Positions 1 to 7,634 of a DNA stretch of 64,000 nt are shown here, one piece after another (within the stretch, counting starts at the first letter, position 1; each line of letters starts with the position of its first letter). Under the pieces are notes generated by a model. The model had not been told where the DNA came from and did no database searches. It was given only the letters and a program-made list of their open reading frames with translations. Origin of the DNA: Hydrogenobacter thermophilus TK-6 (GTDB lineage Bacteria; Aquificota; Aquificia; Aquificales; Aquificaceae); the NCBI RefSeq assembly GCF_000010785.1, contig NC_013799.1, positions 1,054,001-1,118,000 of the forward strand. Reading direction: 5' to 3'. The position numbers were made by a program, and so were the translations under genes.

Positions 1-160
1 CTTTGTACTTTTCCCTCTCCTTGAGCTGGACGAAAACCTCATTCACCCCACTTTAGGACAGCCCATAAAGCTCTTTGCCCAAAGTCTTAAAAACAACCTC
101 AAACCCTACGCCTGTATCACTTCTTACTTTTTACATACTGCTCCCAATTCTCGGGTGTAA
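1..160 (+). CDS. folK: FolK, 2-amino-4-hydroxy-6-hydroxymethyldihydropteridine pyrophosphokinase (3' fragment)
   Basis: This is the C-terminal end of a gene that starts outside the window, read in the frame beginning at base 2 and ending with TAA at 158-160 (about 53 residues). It contains FVLFPLLELDENLIHP, which matches the conserved FolK stretch around F-V-L-x-P-L-L-E. FolK pyrophosphorylates 6-hydroxymethyl-dihydropterin in folate synthesis. Its last 44 bases overlap the end of the convergent cysteine-desulfurase-like gene. Only the tail is visible, so the call is tentative. Confidence 0.6.
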   Translation, partial: FVLFPLLELDENLIHPTLGQPIKLFAQSLKNNLKPYACITSYFLHTAPNSRV

Positions 161-1337
161 AGGGTGAGATCTGTCTAAGAAGCTTTATAATCTTGGGAAA
201 TTCTTCTATTACATAGTCCACATCCTCTTCCGTATTGTCCCTGCCAAAGCTAAAAACCAGCGATCCGTTGGCTACCTCCTTTGGCACACCTACTGCAAAA
301 AGTACATGCGATTGCTTGAGTGCCAAAGAGACGCAAGCGGAACCTGAAGCGGTTTCTATACCCATAAGGTCAAGTCTTAAAAGCATAGCCTCGCCTTCAA
401 TCAAATGCACTATCAGAGATAGGTGATGTGGAAGCCTTTGAGTTGGATGTCCCGTAAATTCAATGTAATCAAGCCTTTCTTCAAGAGCTTTTCTTAACTT
501 ATCCCTGTAATGGGAAAGTCTTGTCATCCTATCCTGGAGTTCCTTCATGGTTAGCTCTGCGGCGGCACCAAAGCCTACTATACCTGGTACGTTTTCCGTA
601 CCGGCCCTTACACCTCTTTCCTGCGTACCACCTTCTATTAAGGGTCTTATTTTCACTCCCTTTCTTGTCCACAGAGCACCCACGCCCTTGGGTCCATACA
701 TGAGGTGTGCGGTAAAAGATGCAGCATCCACACCCCAGTCCTTTACATCTACAGGATAATGTCCGAGCGTTGGTGCGGCATCCGTATGGAATATAACTTT
801 GGGATTCTTAGACTTTGCTGCCTGAACAAGACTCTTTATATCCTGAACAGTGCCTATCTCTCTGTTGGAGTGGCCTATACTCACAAGGACTGTGTCTGTC
901 CTTACTGCCTCGCTTACCTGATCCGGATGTATGAGACCGTATCTATCTGGCTTTAGGTAGGTAACTTCCCAGCCCTTTCTCTCTAAGGTTTTTAGAGGGT
1001 GCAAAACTGAGTGGTGCTCTATCTCGGTGGATACTATGTGTCTGCCCTTCTTTTCGTAAGCTTCCGCTATTCCCTTTATTGCCAAGTTGTTGGCTTCTAT
1101 ACCACCCGAGGTGAAAACTATTTCTTCAGGGCTATTGGCATTTATGAGCGTTGCTATCTTTTCCCTCGCAGAGTTTATAGCTTTTTTGGTGACCTGACCA
1201 AAGCTGTGAAGGGATGTGGGATTTCCAAAATGCTCTCTAAAGTAAGGAAGCATAGCCTCCAGAACTTCCTGTGCAACAGGTGTGGTAGCAATGTGGTCAA
1301 GATAAACTACCCTCTGACCTACCTTTTTTATAAACAT
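117..1337 (-). CDS. Cysteine desulfurase-like protein lacking the PLP lysine (NifS/IscS fold)
   Basis: The 406-residue protein has the full layout of class-V aminotransferase cysteine desulfurases: an N-terminal YLDHIATTP, IEHHSVLH, FHTDAAPTLG, YGPKGVGALW and the sulfur-loop SGSACVSLA with Cys335. The PLP-binding lysine, which follows the histidine in S-x-H-K-x-Y-G-P-K-G of IscS and NifS, is replaced here: the sequence is TAHLMYGPKG, so His211 is followed by Leu212. The ATTP motif is preceded by H-I instead of the usual N-N or N-S. Without the lysine a normal PLP desulfurase reaction is not expected, although the persulfide cysteine is kept. A role as a sulfur carrier or non-catalytic subunit is inference. 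It lies 3 bases behind mrp (an Fe-S carrier) in the same direction, so the two are probably cotranscribed. Confidence 0.85.
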   Translation of the reverse strand: MFIKKVGQRVVYLDHIATTPVAQEVLEAMLPYFREHFGNPTSLHSFGQVTKKAINSAREKIATLINANSPEEIVFTSGGIEANNLAIKGIAEAYEKKGRHIVSTEIEHHSVLHPLKTLERKGWEVTYLKPDRYGLIHPDQVSEAVRTDTVLVSIGHSNREIGTVQDIKSLVQAAKSKNPKVIFHTDAAPTLGHYPVDVKDWGVDAASFTAHLMYGPKGVGALWTRKGVKIRPLIEGGTQERGVRAGTENVPGIVGFGAAAELTMKELQDRMTRLSHYRDKLRKALEERLDYIEFTGHPTQRLPHHLSLIVHLIEGEAMLLRLDLMGIETASGSACVSLALKQSHVLFAVGVPKEVANGSLVFSFGRDNTEEDVDYVIEEFPKIIKLLRQISPFTPENWEQYVKSKK

Positions 1338-1340
1338 GCT

Positions 1341-2378
1341 TTACCTCCTTAAAATTCTCTCTGAAACAAGCTTTGCTATGGCATAAAAAGCTTTGGAAAC
1401 TTCTGACTCAGGATTGGTAAGAGTAATAGGCATACCTGTATCGGATGTTTCTGCCACCTGTGGGTCCATGGGTATAGAGCCAAGAACCTGCAGCTGGTAC
1501 GCTCTGACAAACTCCAAAACCTTACCCTTACCAAAAACATAGTATTTGTTGCCGCTTTCTGGACAGATAAAGTAAGCCATGTTTTCTATAACACCAAGCA
1601 CCGGCACATTTACCTCCTTAAACATGGCTGTTGCCTTTTTCACATCAGCCAGAGCTACATCCTGAGGTGTGGTAACTACTATGGCTCCCGTCATATCCAC
1701 ATTCTGGGCAAGCGTCAATTGTACATCTCCTGTTCCCGGAGGAAGGTCAAGAACAAGATAGTCAAGGTTTCCCCAGTTTACATCAAAGAGAAATTGCGTA
1801 AGAGCTTTCATGAGCATGGGACCTCTCCAGATAACGGGCGTGTCTTCCGAAGGCAATAGAAAGCCTATGGAGAGTATCTTTATACCGTATTTTTCTATGG
1901 GTATTAGCCTGTTTCTTTCATCTACATGTACTCTCTCACCTTTTACACCAAAGAGGGTGGGGATGCTGGGACCGTATATATCCGCATCCAGAAGACCAAC
2001 TTGGTATCCAAGTTTTGAGAGAGCTACCGCCAAGTTAGCTGCCACTGTTGACTTACCAACTCCTCCCTTTCCACTGCCTACCGCTATGAGGTGTTTAACG
2101 CCTTCAACTCTTCTTCTTGTAAATGCTGGCTGTCCAAAAGCTGGTGGCACTTCAGGGACACCCTCCACAAACCTTATGTTTACATTTTTTACATCTGGCA
2201 AGTTTTCAAGGGCTTGATAGGTTTTTCGCCTTATTTCCTCCTCAAGCTCCTTTTTGGGGAGCCTGTAGACTACCTCAAGGGAAGAGCCTATGAGTTTAAT
2301 GTCCTTTATCAGTTCAGTCAGTTTAGTGTTGTCTACGCTCGCTTCCCTCAGGGCGTCCATTATGTCCTTTACTGCCAT
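1341..2378 (-). CDS. mrp: Mrp/ApbC family Fe-S cluster carrier P-loop ATPase
   Basis: This 345-residue protein has an N-terminal MIP18/DUF59 domain (about residues 1-90) and a MinD-type deviant Walker A GSGKGGVGKS (about 102-111), followed by LLDADIYGPSIP and LPPGTGDVQLTL. Mrp proteins bind and transfer Fe-S clusters in the cytoplasm. The family often carries a C-P-x-C pair near the C-terminus; here the position reads FICPESGNKY, so only the first cysteine remains. A strong ribosome site AGGAGG precedes the ATG. The neighbouring desulfurase-like gene fits a shared Fe-S or sulfur-handling operon. Confidence 0.92.
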   Translation of the reverse strand: MAVKDIMDALREASVDNTKLTELIKDIKLIGSSLEVVYRLPKKELEEEIRRKTYQALENLPDVKNVNIRFVEGVPEVPPAFGQPAFTRRRVEGVKHLIAVGSGKGGVGKSTVAANLAVALSKLGYQVGLLDADIYGPSIPTLFGVKGERVHVDERNRLIPIEKYGIKILSIGFLLPSEDTPVIWRGPMLMKALTQFLFDVNWGNLDYLVLDLPPGTGDVQLTLAQNVDMTGAIVVTTPQDVALADVKKATAMFKEVNVPVLGVIENMAYFICPESGNKYYVFGKGKVLEFVRAYQLQVLGSIPMDPQVAETSDTGMPITLTNPESEVSKAFYAIAKLVSERILRR

Positions 2379-2456
2379 GCTATCCTCCTTATTTTGAAAT
2401 ATAATTTATTTTGTGAAGGTTGATATGAGAATAATCAAATCAACTGGGGAAAGGCT

Positions 2457-3296
2457 ATGAATTATGTATCCCAGATCCTAAGCTACATAAGTAGTACACC
2501 TGATATAACCGAAATATACCTTGTTCCCAAGGCTCCACCTGTTGATAAGAAAGATGGTAAGCTCATAAAGATAACGGACAATGTGTTTACTCCTGAGGAT
2601 GTAAGGGACACTCTTTTAGCCTTGAAAAGCTATGCATCCCCCCTTTTGGGTCCTCTGGGAAGTGAAGGCACCTTCTCTTTTGGCATACAAAATGTAGGAA
2701 GGTTGAGGGTGAGTTATGTAACCCAGCGAGGAAGTTATGTGGTAAACATAGTTAAAATCCCTTATCAAGTACCGCTTTTAGAAAATGTGTGTCAAGACCC
2801 CAAGACAGTTCAGCACATAGATGAGCTGATAAGACTTTACACTTCTGGCATTGTGCTTGTACTTGGTAATAGCCATGCAAGAGTGAGTACCTTTGTATAC
2901 TCTTTCCTTCAACACATATCCAGAAACTACCAAAAGATCATCCTCGTTCTTGAAAAACCCCTTTCATTCCTTCTCAAGCACGACAAGTCCTTGGTTATAC
3001 AGAGAGAGGTAGGTTTGGATACGCCTACCTTTGAAGAAGGACTCAGAGATGTAGCTTATGTCAATCCAGACATAGTGTATGTAAGCTACAGGGAGATCCT
3101 TCTGGCGGAAGAGGTCCTTCACATAATAAATGTGGTGGACCTGAATACTCTGGTAATATTTCACTCACCTTACATGAGTGAGGAAGCTGTTTTAAAAAGC
3201 TTTGAGAGACATAAGAAATTGGTTAGGTCTGTTATAAAGGTTGGTCCATCCGATGATGGAAAGCTAAGTATTGCCATTACAAACACAGCACCTTAG
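2457..3296 (+). CDS. Degenerate PilT-like type IV pilus ATPase (pseudo-ATPase)
   Basis: The 279-residue protein aligns by eye with the PilT/GspE secretion ATPase family: an N-terminal domain, then GIVLVLGNSHARVST at the P-loop position (family: G-P-T-G-S-G-K-S-T), VLEKPLSF at the Asp box, SLVIQREVGLDT (PilT: Q-R-E-V-x-x-D-T), and NPDIVYVSYREI at Walker B (PilT: DPDIILVGEMRD). The P-loop lysine and the Walker B glutamate are both lost, so ATP hydrolysis is unlikely. It is shorter than PilT (about 340-370 residues). The reading frame is intact over 840 bases, which argues against a simple pseudogene. Its 3' end overlaps the convergent decarboxylase gene by 20 bases. It may be a regulatory partner of a true PilT encoded elsewhere. 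Confidence 0.75.
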   Translation: MNYVSQILSYISSTPDITEIYLVPKAPPVDKKDGKLIKITDNVFTPEDVRDTLLALKSYASPLLGPLGSEGTFSFGIQNVGRLRVSYVTQRGSYVVNIVKIPYQVPLLENVCQDPKTVQHIDELIRLYTSGIVLVLGNSHARVSTFVYSFLQHISRNYQKIILVLEKPLSFLLKHDKSLVIQREVGLDTPTFEEGLRDVAYVNPDIVYVSYREILLAEEVLHIINVVDLNTLVIFHSPYMSEEAVLKSFERHKKLVRSVIKVGPSDDGKLSIAITNTAP

Positions 3297-4449
3297 GCAT
3301 TGGGAAACCGTTAAAGTTGGAAGCGTAGACAGTAGTGTATGCTCCTGCGGAGAGGATGTAGAGGTGATCACCCACCTCAGGCTCTGGAAGAGCTACCATT
3401 TTGGCTATAACATCCATACTGTCGCACGACACACCTCCTATTGTCCACTCTTTTAGCTCTCCTTCCCTGTCTATATAGAAGGGATACCTTATACCCCCAA
3501 GAGCCTCTGCCAGACCGTTGAAGACACCCGTATCCACATAAAGCCAATTCTCATCATTTCTCTTAGCCTTTCCTATGATCCTTGTTATCATGATGCCTTG
3601 ATCGCCCACTATCCCTCTACCTGGTTCTATCTGCAGTTCGTGAGGGGGGTTTGGGAAGAACTTTTGTAAAAGCCCCTTTATGTAATAAGCTATGTCCTCT
3701 ATCCTGAGGGCTTCATAAGTGTACTTGACAGGTATGCCCCCACCCATGTTGAGCATCTGAAGCCTAAAGCCTCTCCTTTTTGCCTTTTCCCAAAGCTCCG
3801 CAGATTTTCTTATGGCTATAAACCAGTTTCTGTAGTTGTTGCACTGAGAGCCTACATGAAAGGTAATGCCGTAAGGTACAAGCCCTTTCTCCCTCGCATA
3901 CTCAAGTATATCAATGGCAGTATCCACATCAACACCAAACTTCTTAGAGAGTGGCCAATCACTACCCTCGTTGGGAACTACTAACCTAACATACACCCTT
4001 GCCCGCTTTGCCACCTTAGCTATTTTTTCCACCTCTGTAAAGGAATCCACCGCGAAACGATTTACATGGACAGAGTAAGCGTAATCTATAAACTCCTCTG
4101 ACTTTACAGGATTGCTGGAGATGATCCTTTCAGGCTCAACTTTCAGGCTAAGCACCTTTTTTAGCTCCTCCAAAGATGCTACCTCAAAACCTGAACCTTT
4201 CTCTGATAGCGCTTTTATTACACTCGTATGGTCGTTAGCTTTCACCGCATAGTATATTCTGAAGTTGGGCATGTAAAGCTCTATCTCTTTATACCTGCGC
4301 TTTATACCTTCAAGGTCCAGAAGCAAGAGGGGGGTTTCTTGGGGCTTTAGGTAAGGCTGAAGGTGAAGTCTTTGGGAGATAAACTCCTCAAAGTATCTTT
4401 TGGCAAACTGGAACTGAAGCTCCCGCCGGTCTAAGGACTCTTTAACCAT
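3277..4449 (-). CDS. Fold-III PLP-dependent ornithine/lysine/diaminopimelate-type decarboxylase
   Basis: The 390-residue protein has the landmarks of alanine-racemase-fold decarboxylases: PLP lysine in YYAVKAND, GFEVAS, HVGSQC, the glycine loop NMGGGIP, phosphate-binding EPGRGIVGD, and the catalytic cysteine in GVSCDSMD. The GVSCDSMD and EPGR motifs fit the ornithine/lysine decarboxylase branch feeding polyamine synthesis better than LysA. Long-chain polyamines are known in Aquificales, which makes this role plausible, but the substrate cannot be read from the sequence. It is a single gene convergent with the PilT-like gene, with queC 24 bases upstream. Confidence 0.85.
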   Translation of the reverse strand: MVKESLDRRELQFQFAKRYFEEFISQRLHLQPYLKPQETPLLLLDLEGIKRRYKEIELYMPNFRIYYAVKANDHTSVIKALSEKGSGFEVASLEELKKVLSLKVEPERIISSNPVKSEEFIDYAYSVHVNRFAVDSFTEVEKIAKVAKRARVYVRLVVPNEGSDWPLSKKFGVDVDTAIDILEYAREKGLVPYGITFHVGSQCNNYRNWFIAIRKSAELWEKAKRRGFRLQMLNMGGGIPVKYTYEALRIEDIAYYIKGLLQKFFPNPPHELQIEPGRGIVGDQGIMITRIIGKAKRNDENWLYVDTGVFNGLAEALGGIRYPFYIDREGELKEWTIGGVSCDSMDVIAKMVALPEPEVGDHLYILSAGAYTTVYASNFNGFPMPKVLCL

Positions 4450-4473
4450 AATGGAAGTAATAATAATCTCTTT

Positions 4474-5118
4474 TTACAGGAAGGAAAGTGCCTGTTTTCT
4501 CTGCAGACATGCTGCACACTCACCGCAGGGAGGCTCTGTTCCTACATAGCACGAGTAAGTTTTTTCAAAAGGCACTCCCAGGTCTCTACCAATAAGGGCT
4601 ATGTCTCTTTTGGACATTCCCAAAAAGGGTGCGTAGATGTGTATTCTTTTTTTGGTCTTTGCCACAAAGATGGAAGAGGCATTAACGGCTGCTTCTGCTG
4701 AGGTTATGAATTCTGGCCTGCAGTCAGGGTAAGGACTATCAAGGGCATGAACGCCTATACCTATGTGGTCTATCTCTAAGGTGTCCGCAAAAGAAGCTGC
4801 TATAGATATAAAGGTGAGGTTTCTCATAGGTACTGTGGTGATGGGAGGCTCTTCTTGAGGATACTCTCCCTTCGGTATGGATGCCTCTTGGTCTAAGAGG
4901 GCTGATCCCTTTAGGACACTGTAATGAGGCACCTCAACTATAAAATGTTCTTCCACCTGCGCCATTTTTGCAAGGTCCTTTGCGTACTTTATCTCCACTC
5001 TGTGCCTCTGACCGTAATCAAAGGAGATGGCATAAATCTTATCAAACTCTTTCTTGGAAAGCCACAAGAGAGTGGCGCTGTCCATTCCTCCAGAAAGTAG
5101 CACCAGTACACTCTTCAT
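4474..5118 (-). CDS. queC: QueC, 7-cyano-7-deazaguanine (preQ0) synthase
   Basis: This 214-residue cytoplasmic protein begins with the ATP-pyrophosphatase loop LLSGGMDSATLL and ends with the zinc-binding cysteines of QueC (CYVGTEPPCGECAAC). QueC converts 7-carboxy-7-deazaguanine to preQ0 with ATP and ammonia, a step in queuosine synthesis. queA, a later step of the same pathway, is at 56.2-57.2 kb in this window. Length and motif order are normal. A tRNA-Leu gene lies directly upstream on the same strand. Confidence 0.95.
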   Translation of the reverse strand: MKSVLVLLSGGMDSATLLWLSKKEFDKIYAISFDYGQRHRVEIKYAKDLAKMAQVEEHFIVEVPHYSVLKGSALLDQEASIPKGEYPQEEPPITTVPMRNLTFISIAASFADTLEIDHIGIGVHALDSPYPDCRPEFITSAEAAVNASSIFVAKTKKRIHIYAPFLGMSKRDIALIGRDLGVPFEKTYSCYVGTEPPCGECAACLQRKQALSFL

Positions 5119-5128
5119 TTTTACCTTA

Positions 5129-5212
5129 TGCCGGAGGCGGGAGTCGAACCCGCACGCCCTTTCGGGCGGGGGATTTTGAATCCCCTGCGTCTGCCAGTTC
5201 CGCCACTCCGGC
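5129..5212 (-). tRNA. tRNA-Leu, anticodon CAA
   Basis: Read on the minus strand, a complete class-II tRNA can be folded. The acceptor stem is GCCGGAG/CTCCGGC with discriminator A. The anticodon stem GGGGA/TCCCC holds loop TTCAAAA (anticodon CAA). A long variable arm CGCCC-GAAA-GGGCG and a T arm GCGGG-TTCGACT-CCCGC follow. No CCA is encoded. It decodes UUG. Confidence 0.97.
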
Positions 5213-5234
5213 TCTCTTAAAAAAAGATTATAGA

Positions 5235-5684
5235 CTATCCTAAGCTGGCCATGCCAGTTATGTAATCAGCTACAGTAGTTGCCGCAATGGACCTGGGTTT
5301 GACAACAGGTTTTAGTCCTTGAGCTAACACATAACCTATAGCTTCTTTGAGTATTACGCTTGAGTTGTGTTCAGGATTGGGATTTATGTCTAAATGCACC
5401 TCAAAGGGTCTATTTCCTATAACTTCTGAAATCTCAAGAGCCATAAAAACCGCTCTGCTTACTTCCTCCATCAGCCTCTGCCGTAAGGATCTTATCCTTT
5501 TGACTCTTTCTGTACGCCAGAAAATCTTTGCTCCTCTGCACGAATCTATATGTACCACCACAACGGTAACAAAAACAGTCTTTTCCCTCACTTGTCTTGA
5601 ATCACAACCCACATATACAGCAGTTCTCTCTGATGTACTTTTTATAAACTCCTTGACCTCCTCCATGTCCTTTATTAAGGGCAT
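5235..5684 (-). CDS. YkuK/DUF458 family RNase H-like protein
   Basis: This 149-residue protein matches the YkuK-type DUF458 family: an N-terminal VYVGCDSRQV, a central HLDINPNPEHNSS, and a C-terminal KPRSIAATTVADYITG. The family is predicted to have an RNase H-like fold with conserved acidic residues; its physiological substrate is not known. It is followed in the same direction by the tRNA-Leu gene and sits 4 bases downstream of the small Cys-rich gene, suggesting one transcript. Confidence 0.8.
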   Translation of the reverse strand: MPLIKDMEEVKEFIKSTSERTAVYVGCDSRQVREKTVFVTVVVVHIDSCRGAKIFWRTERVKRIRSLRQRLMEEVSRAVFMALEISEVIGNRPFEVHLDINPNPEHNSSVILKEAIGYVLAQGLKPVVKPRSIAATTVADYITGMASLG

Positions 5685-5688
5685 GTCT

Positions 5689-6045
5689 TCATACCCCTCT
5701 TTTAAAGTCTACATTCTTTACCCAAGAGGGTTTAAAGAGTATCCAGTCTTTTAGGTTTTCAGGGCTCCTTGAGTAGCACACTTCGCAAAGGAGACCTTCT
5801 TTGGTTAGCTTGGAGTTATCATCACAGCACTCGCTTAAGTTCCAAAACTCGTAATTGTCGTGGAAGACAAGCTTCTTACAGCTTACGCATTCGTAAAGGG
5901 TAAAACCCTTTGAGCTGAGGAAGGATGCCACATCTTCCTCCTCGGGCAGCTCTTCCACATCAAGAATCCTCTTTAGGAACTCCTTCTGTTGGTGCGTCAG
6001 CTCATGTATCTTCACATCAAATAATAATAGAACATAAAGCACCAA
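5689..6045 (-). CDS. Small Cys-rich protein of unknown function
   Basis: The 118-residue protein is not recognised. It has three cysteine clusters (CVSCKK, a CC pair, CEVC), suggesting a zinc-ribbon-like site, and an N-terminal helix after LTHQQKEFLKRIL. The true start may be the GTG at codon 11 (VKIHELTHQ), because the first ten residues are hydrophobic and poorly supported. It is probably cotranscribed with the YkuK-like gene. Confidence 0.6.
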   Translation of the reverse strand: MVLYVLLLFDVKIHELTHQQKEFLKRILDVEELPEEEDVASFLSSKGFTLYECVSCKKLVFHDNYEFWNLSECCDDNSKLTKEGLLCEVCYSRSPENLKDWILFKPSWVKNVDFKRGV

Positions 6046-6079
6046 AAGGCAAATGCTTTTGGTTTATAATTTCCTTCAG

Positions 6080-6637
6080 ATGATCAGAGCCTTCGTGGGT
6101 TTTTTTACCACAAAGAGATTGCAAGAGCATGTGGAAAAGCTTGAAAAACAGACAGAGCATTTTATAAGGGGCAAGTGGGTAGAACCGCAAAATCTTCATA
6201 TGACTTTTCAATTCTTAGGTGATGTTGAGGAGGAAAAACTTATGGACATTATCAAAAATATGCAAACCATCGTACAAAAATACAAACCCATACATGTAAG
6301 GTATAAATCTTTGGGCGTATTTCCTTCCTTGGACAAGGCAAGAGTGCTTTGGGTGGGTGTTGCAGAGGGTGCTAACCATCTTAAAGACCTTGCCAGAGAG
6401 ATAACTAAAGCCAACAGAAGGTCAGGCATAAGGGAGGAGGGCAAACCCTTTCATCCTCATGTTACCCTATGCAGGATAAAGGAGTTTGATCGCAGAAAGC
6501 TTAGAGAGCTTCTAAAACAGCACGAAAACACAAATTTTGGAGAGGATACTGTTGATCGTATAGCCTTGGTTAAAAGCTCGCTGAGCTCAGTAGGTCCCGT
6601 ATATACTATCTTGGAGGAGTTTTACTTTTATGGATAG
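6080..6637 (+). CDS. thpR: RNA 2',3'-cyclic phosphodiesterase (ThpR/LigT)
   Basis: The 2H phosphoesterase signature is present twice, as HMTFQFLG and HPHVTLCR, with the spacing expected of ThpR; the protein is about 185 residues. The family opens 2',3'-cyclic phosphates on RNA or tRNA halves. The ATG at 6080 (MIRAFVGFF) is preferred over an earlier in-frame start because a TATAAT box lies at 6065-6070, only 9 nt upstream. Its end overlaps purM by 8 bases. Confidence 0.9.
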   Translation: MIRAFVGFFTTKRLQEHVEKLEKQTEHFIRGKWVEPQNLHMTFQFLGDVEEEKLMDIIKNMQTIVQKYKPIHVRYKSLGVFPSLDKARVLWVGVAEGANHLKDLAREITKANRRSGIREEGKPFHPHVTLCRIKEFDRRKLRELLKQHENTNFGEDTVDRIALVKSSLSSVGPVYTILEEFYFYG

Positions 6638-7634
6638 GCTCACATATAGGTCTGCAGGTGTGGACGTGCAGAAGGCTGAAGAGTTTGTAGATTACATAAA
6701 GGATAAAGTAAAGCACCTTTCAAAAAGCGTTTTGCTGTGGGGAGCATTTTCAAGCGGTCTTGAAATAAAAGGATACAAACAGCCTGTGATTATGATGTCC
6801 GCTGACGGCGTTGGTACTAAGCTGAAGGTGGCTCAGCATGTAGGCATTCACGACAGCATAGGCATTGACCTTGTTGCCATGAATGTAAACGATGTGATAA
6901 CCTCAGGCGCAGAGCCTATAGCTTTTCTTGATTACATAGCTACTGGAAAGATAGAGCTTGAAGTTCTCAAGAGGGTGATGGATGGCATAATTGATGGGTG
7001 TAAAAAAGCTCATGTGCCTTTGGTGGGGGGAGAGACGGCAGAAATGCCTGACTTTTATCCAGAAGGTGTTTATGACCTTGCCGGTTTTTGCGTAGGAGTT
7101 TGTGAAAAAGGTCAGCTTATAACCGGTGAGGACATAAAAGAAGGAGATGTTTTGGTGGGTCTTCCCTCCTCCGGTTTTCACTCCAACGGGTACTCTCTCA
7201 TAAGGAAGGTGCTGGCGCAAAGGGGTATAGATTACAAGGAAAGGATAGAAGAATTTGGGAAAAGTGTATACGAGATACTTCTTGAGCCTACGCGCATATA
7301 CGCTGAGGACATAAGAAAGCTCAGAGGCAAAGTTAGCATAAAGGGTATGGCACACATAACTGGCGGAGGCATAAGGGGGAATCTTATAAGAATTCTGCCA
7401 GAGGGTGTAAGGGCTGTGGTGGAGAAGTCTCTAATACCAAGAAACGAGATTTTTTACTGGATAAAGGAGCTTGGCAATATAGAAGAGGAGGAGATGTATA
7501 AGACCTTCAACATGGGATTGGGCTTTGTTCTGGTGGTGGGAAAGGAAGATGTTAAAAAGGTGAGGGACCTTGTTAAGGATGCCTTTGTGTGTGGGTACAT
7601 AGAGGAGGGTAAAAGAGATGTCCTGCTTGTTTAA
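6630..7634 (+). CDS. purM: PurM, phosphoribosylformylglycinamidine cyclo-ligase (AIR synthetase)
   Basis: The 334-residue protein has the PurM landmarks MSADGVGTKLKVA, GIDLVAMNVNDV, GGETAEMP and SGFHSNGYSLIRK. It catalyses ATP-dependent ring closure of FGAM to AIR in purine synthesis in the cytoplasm. It overlaps thpR by 8 bases and bamA by 17 bases, so it belongs to a tight operon. Length is typical. Confidence 0.97.
   Translation: MDRLTYRSAGVDVQKAEEFVDYIKDKVKHLSKSVLLWGAFSSGLEIKGYKQPVIMMSADGVGTKLKVAQHVGIHDSIGIDLVAMNVNDVITSGAEPIAFLDYIATGKIELEVLKRVMDGIIDGCKKAHVPLVGGETAEMPDFYPEGVYDLAGFCVGVCEKGQLITGEDIKEGDVLVGLPSSGFHSNGYSLIRKVLAQRGIDYKERIEEFGKSVYEILLEPTRIYAEDIRKLRGKVSIKGMAHITGGGIRGNLIRILPEGVRAVVEKSLIPRNEIFYWIKELGNIEEEEMYKTFNMGLGFVLVVGKEDVKKVRDLVKDAFVCGYIEEGKRDVLLV

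Noticed and set aside
4968-5243. Frame running across the tRNA-Leu gene
   Set aside because: It would translate the complement of a complete tRNA and the start of queC.
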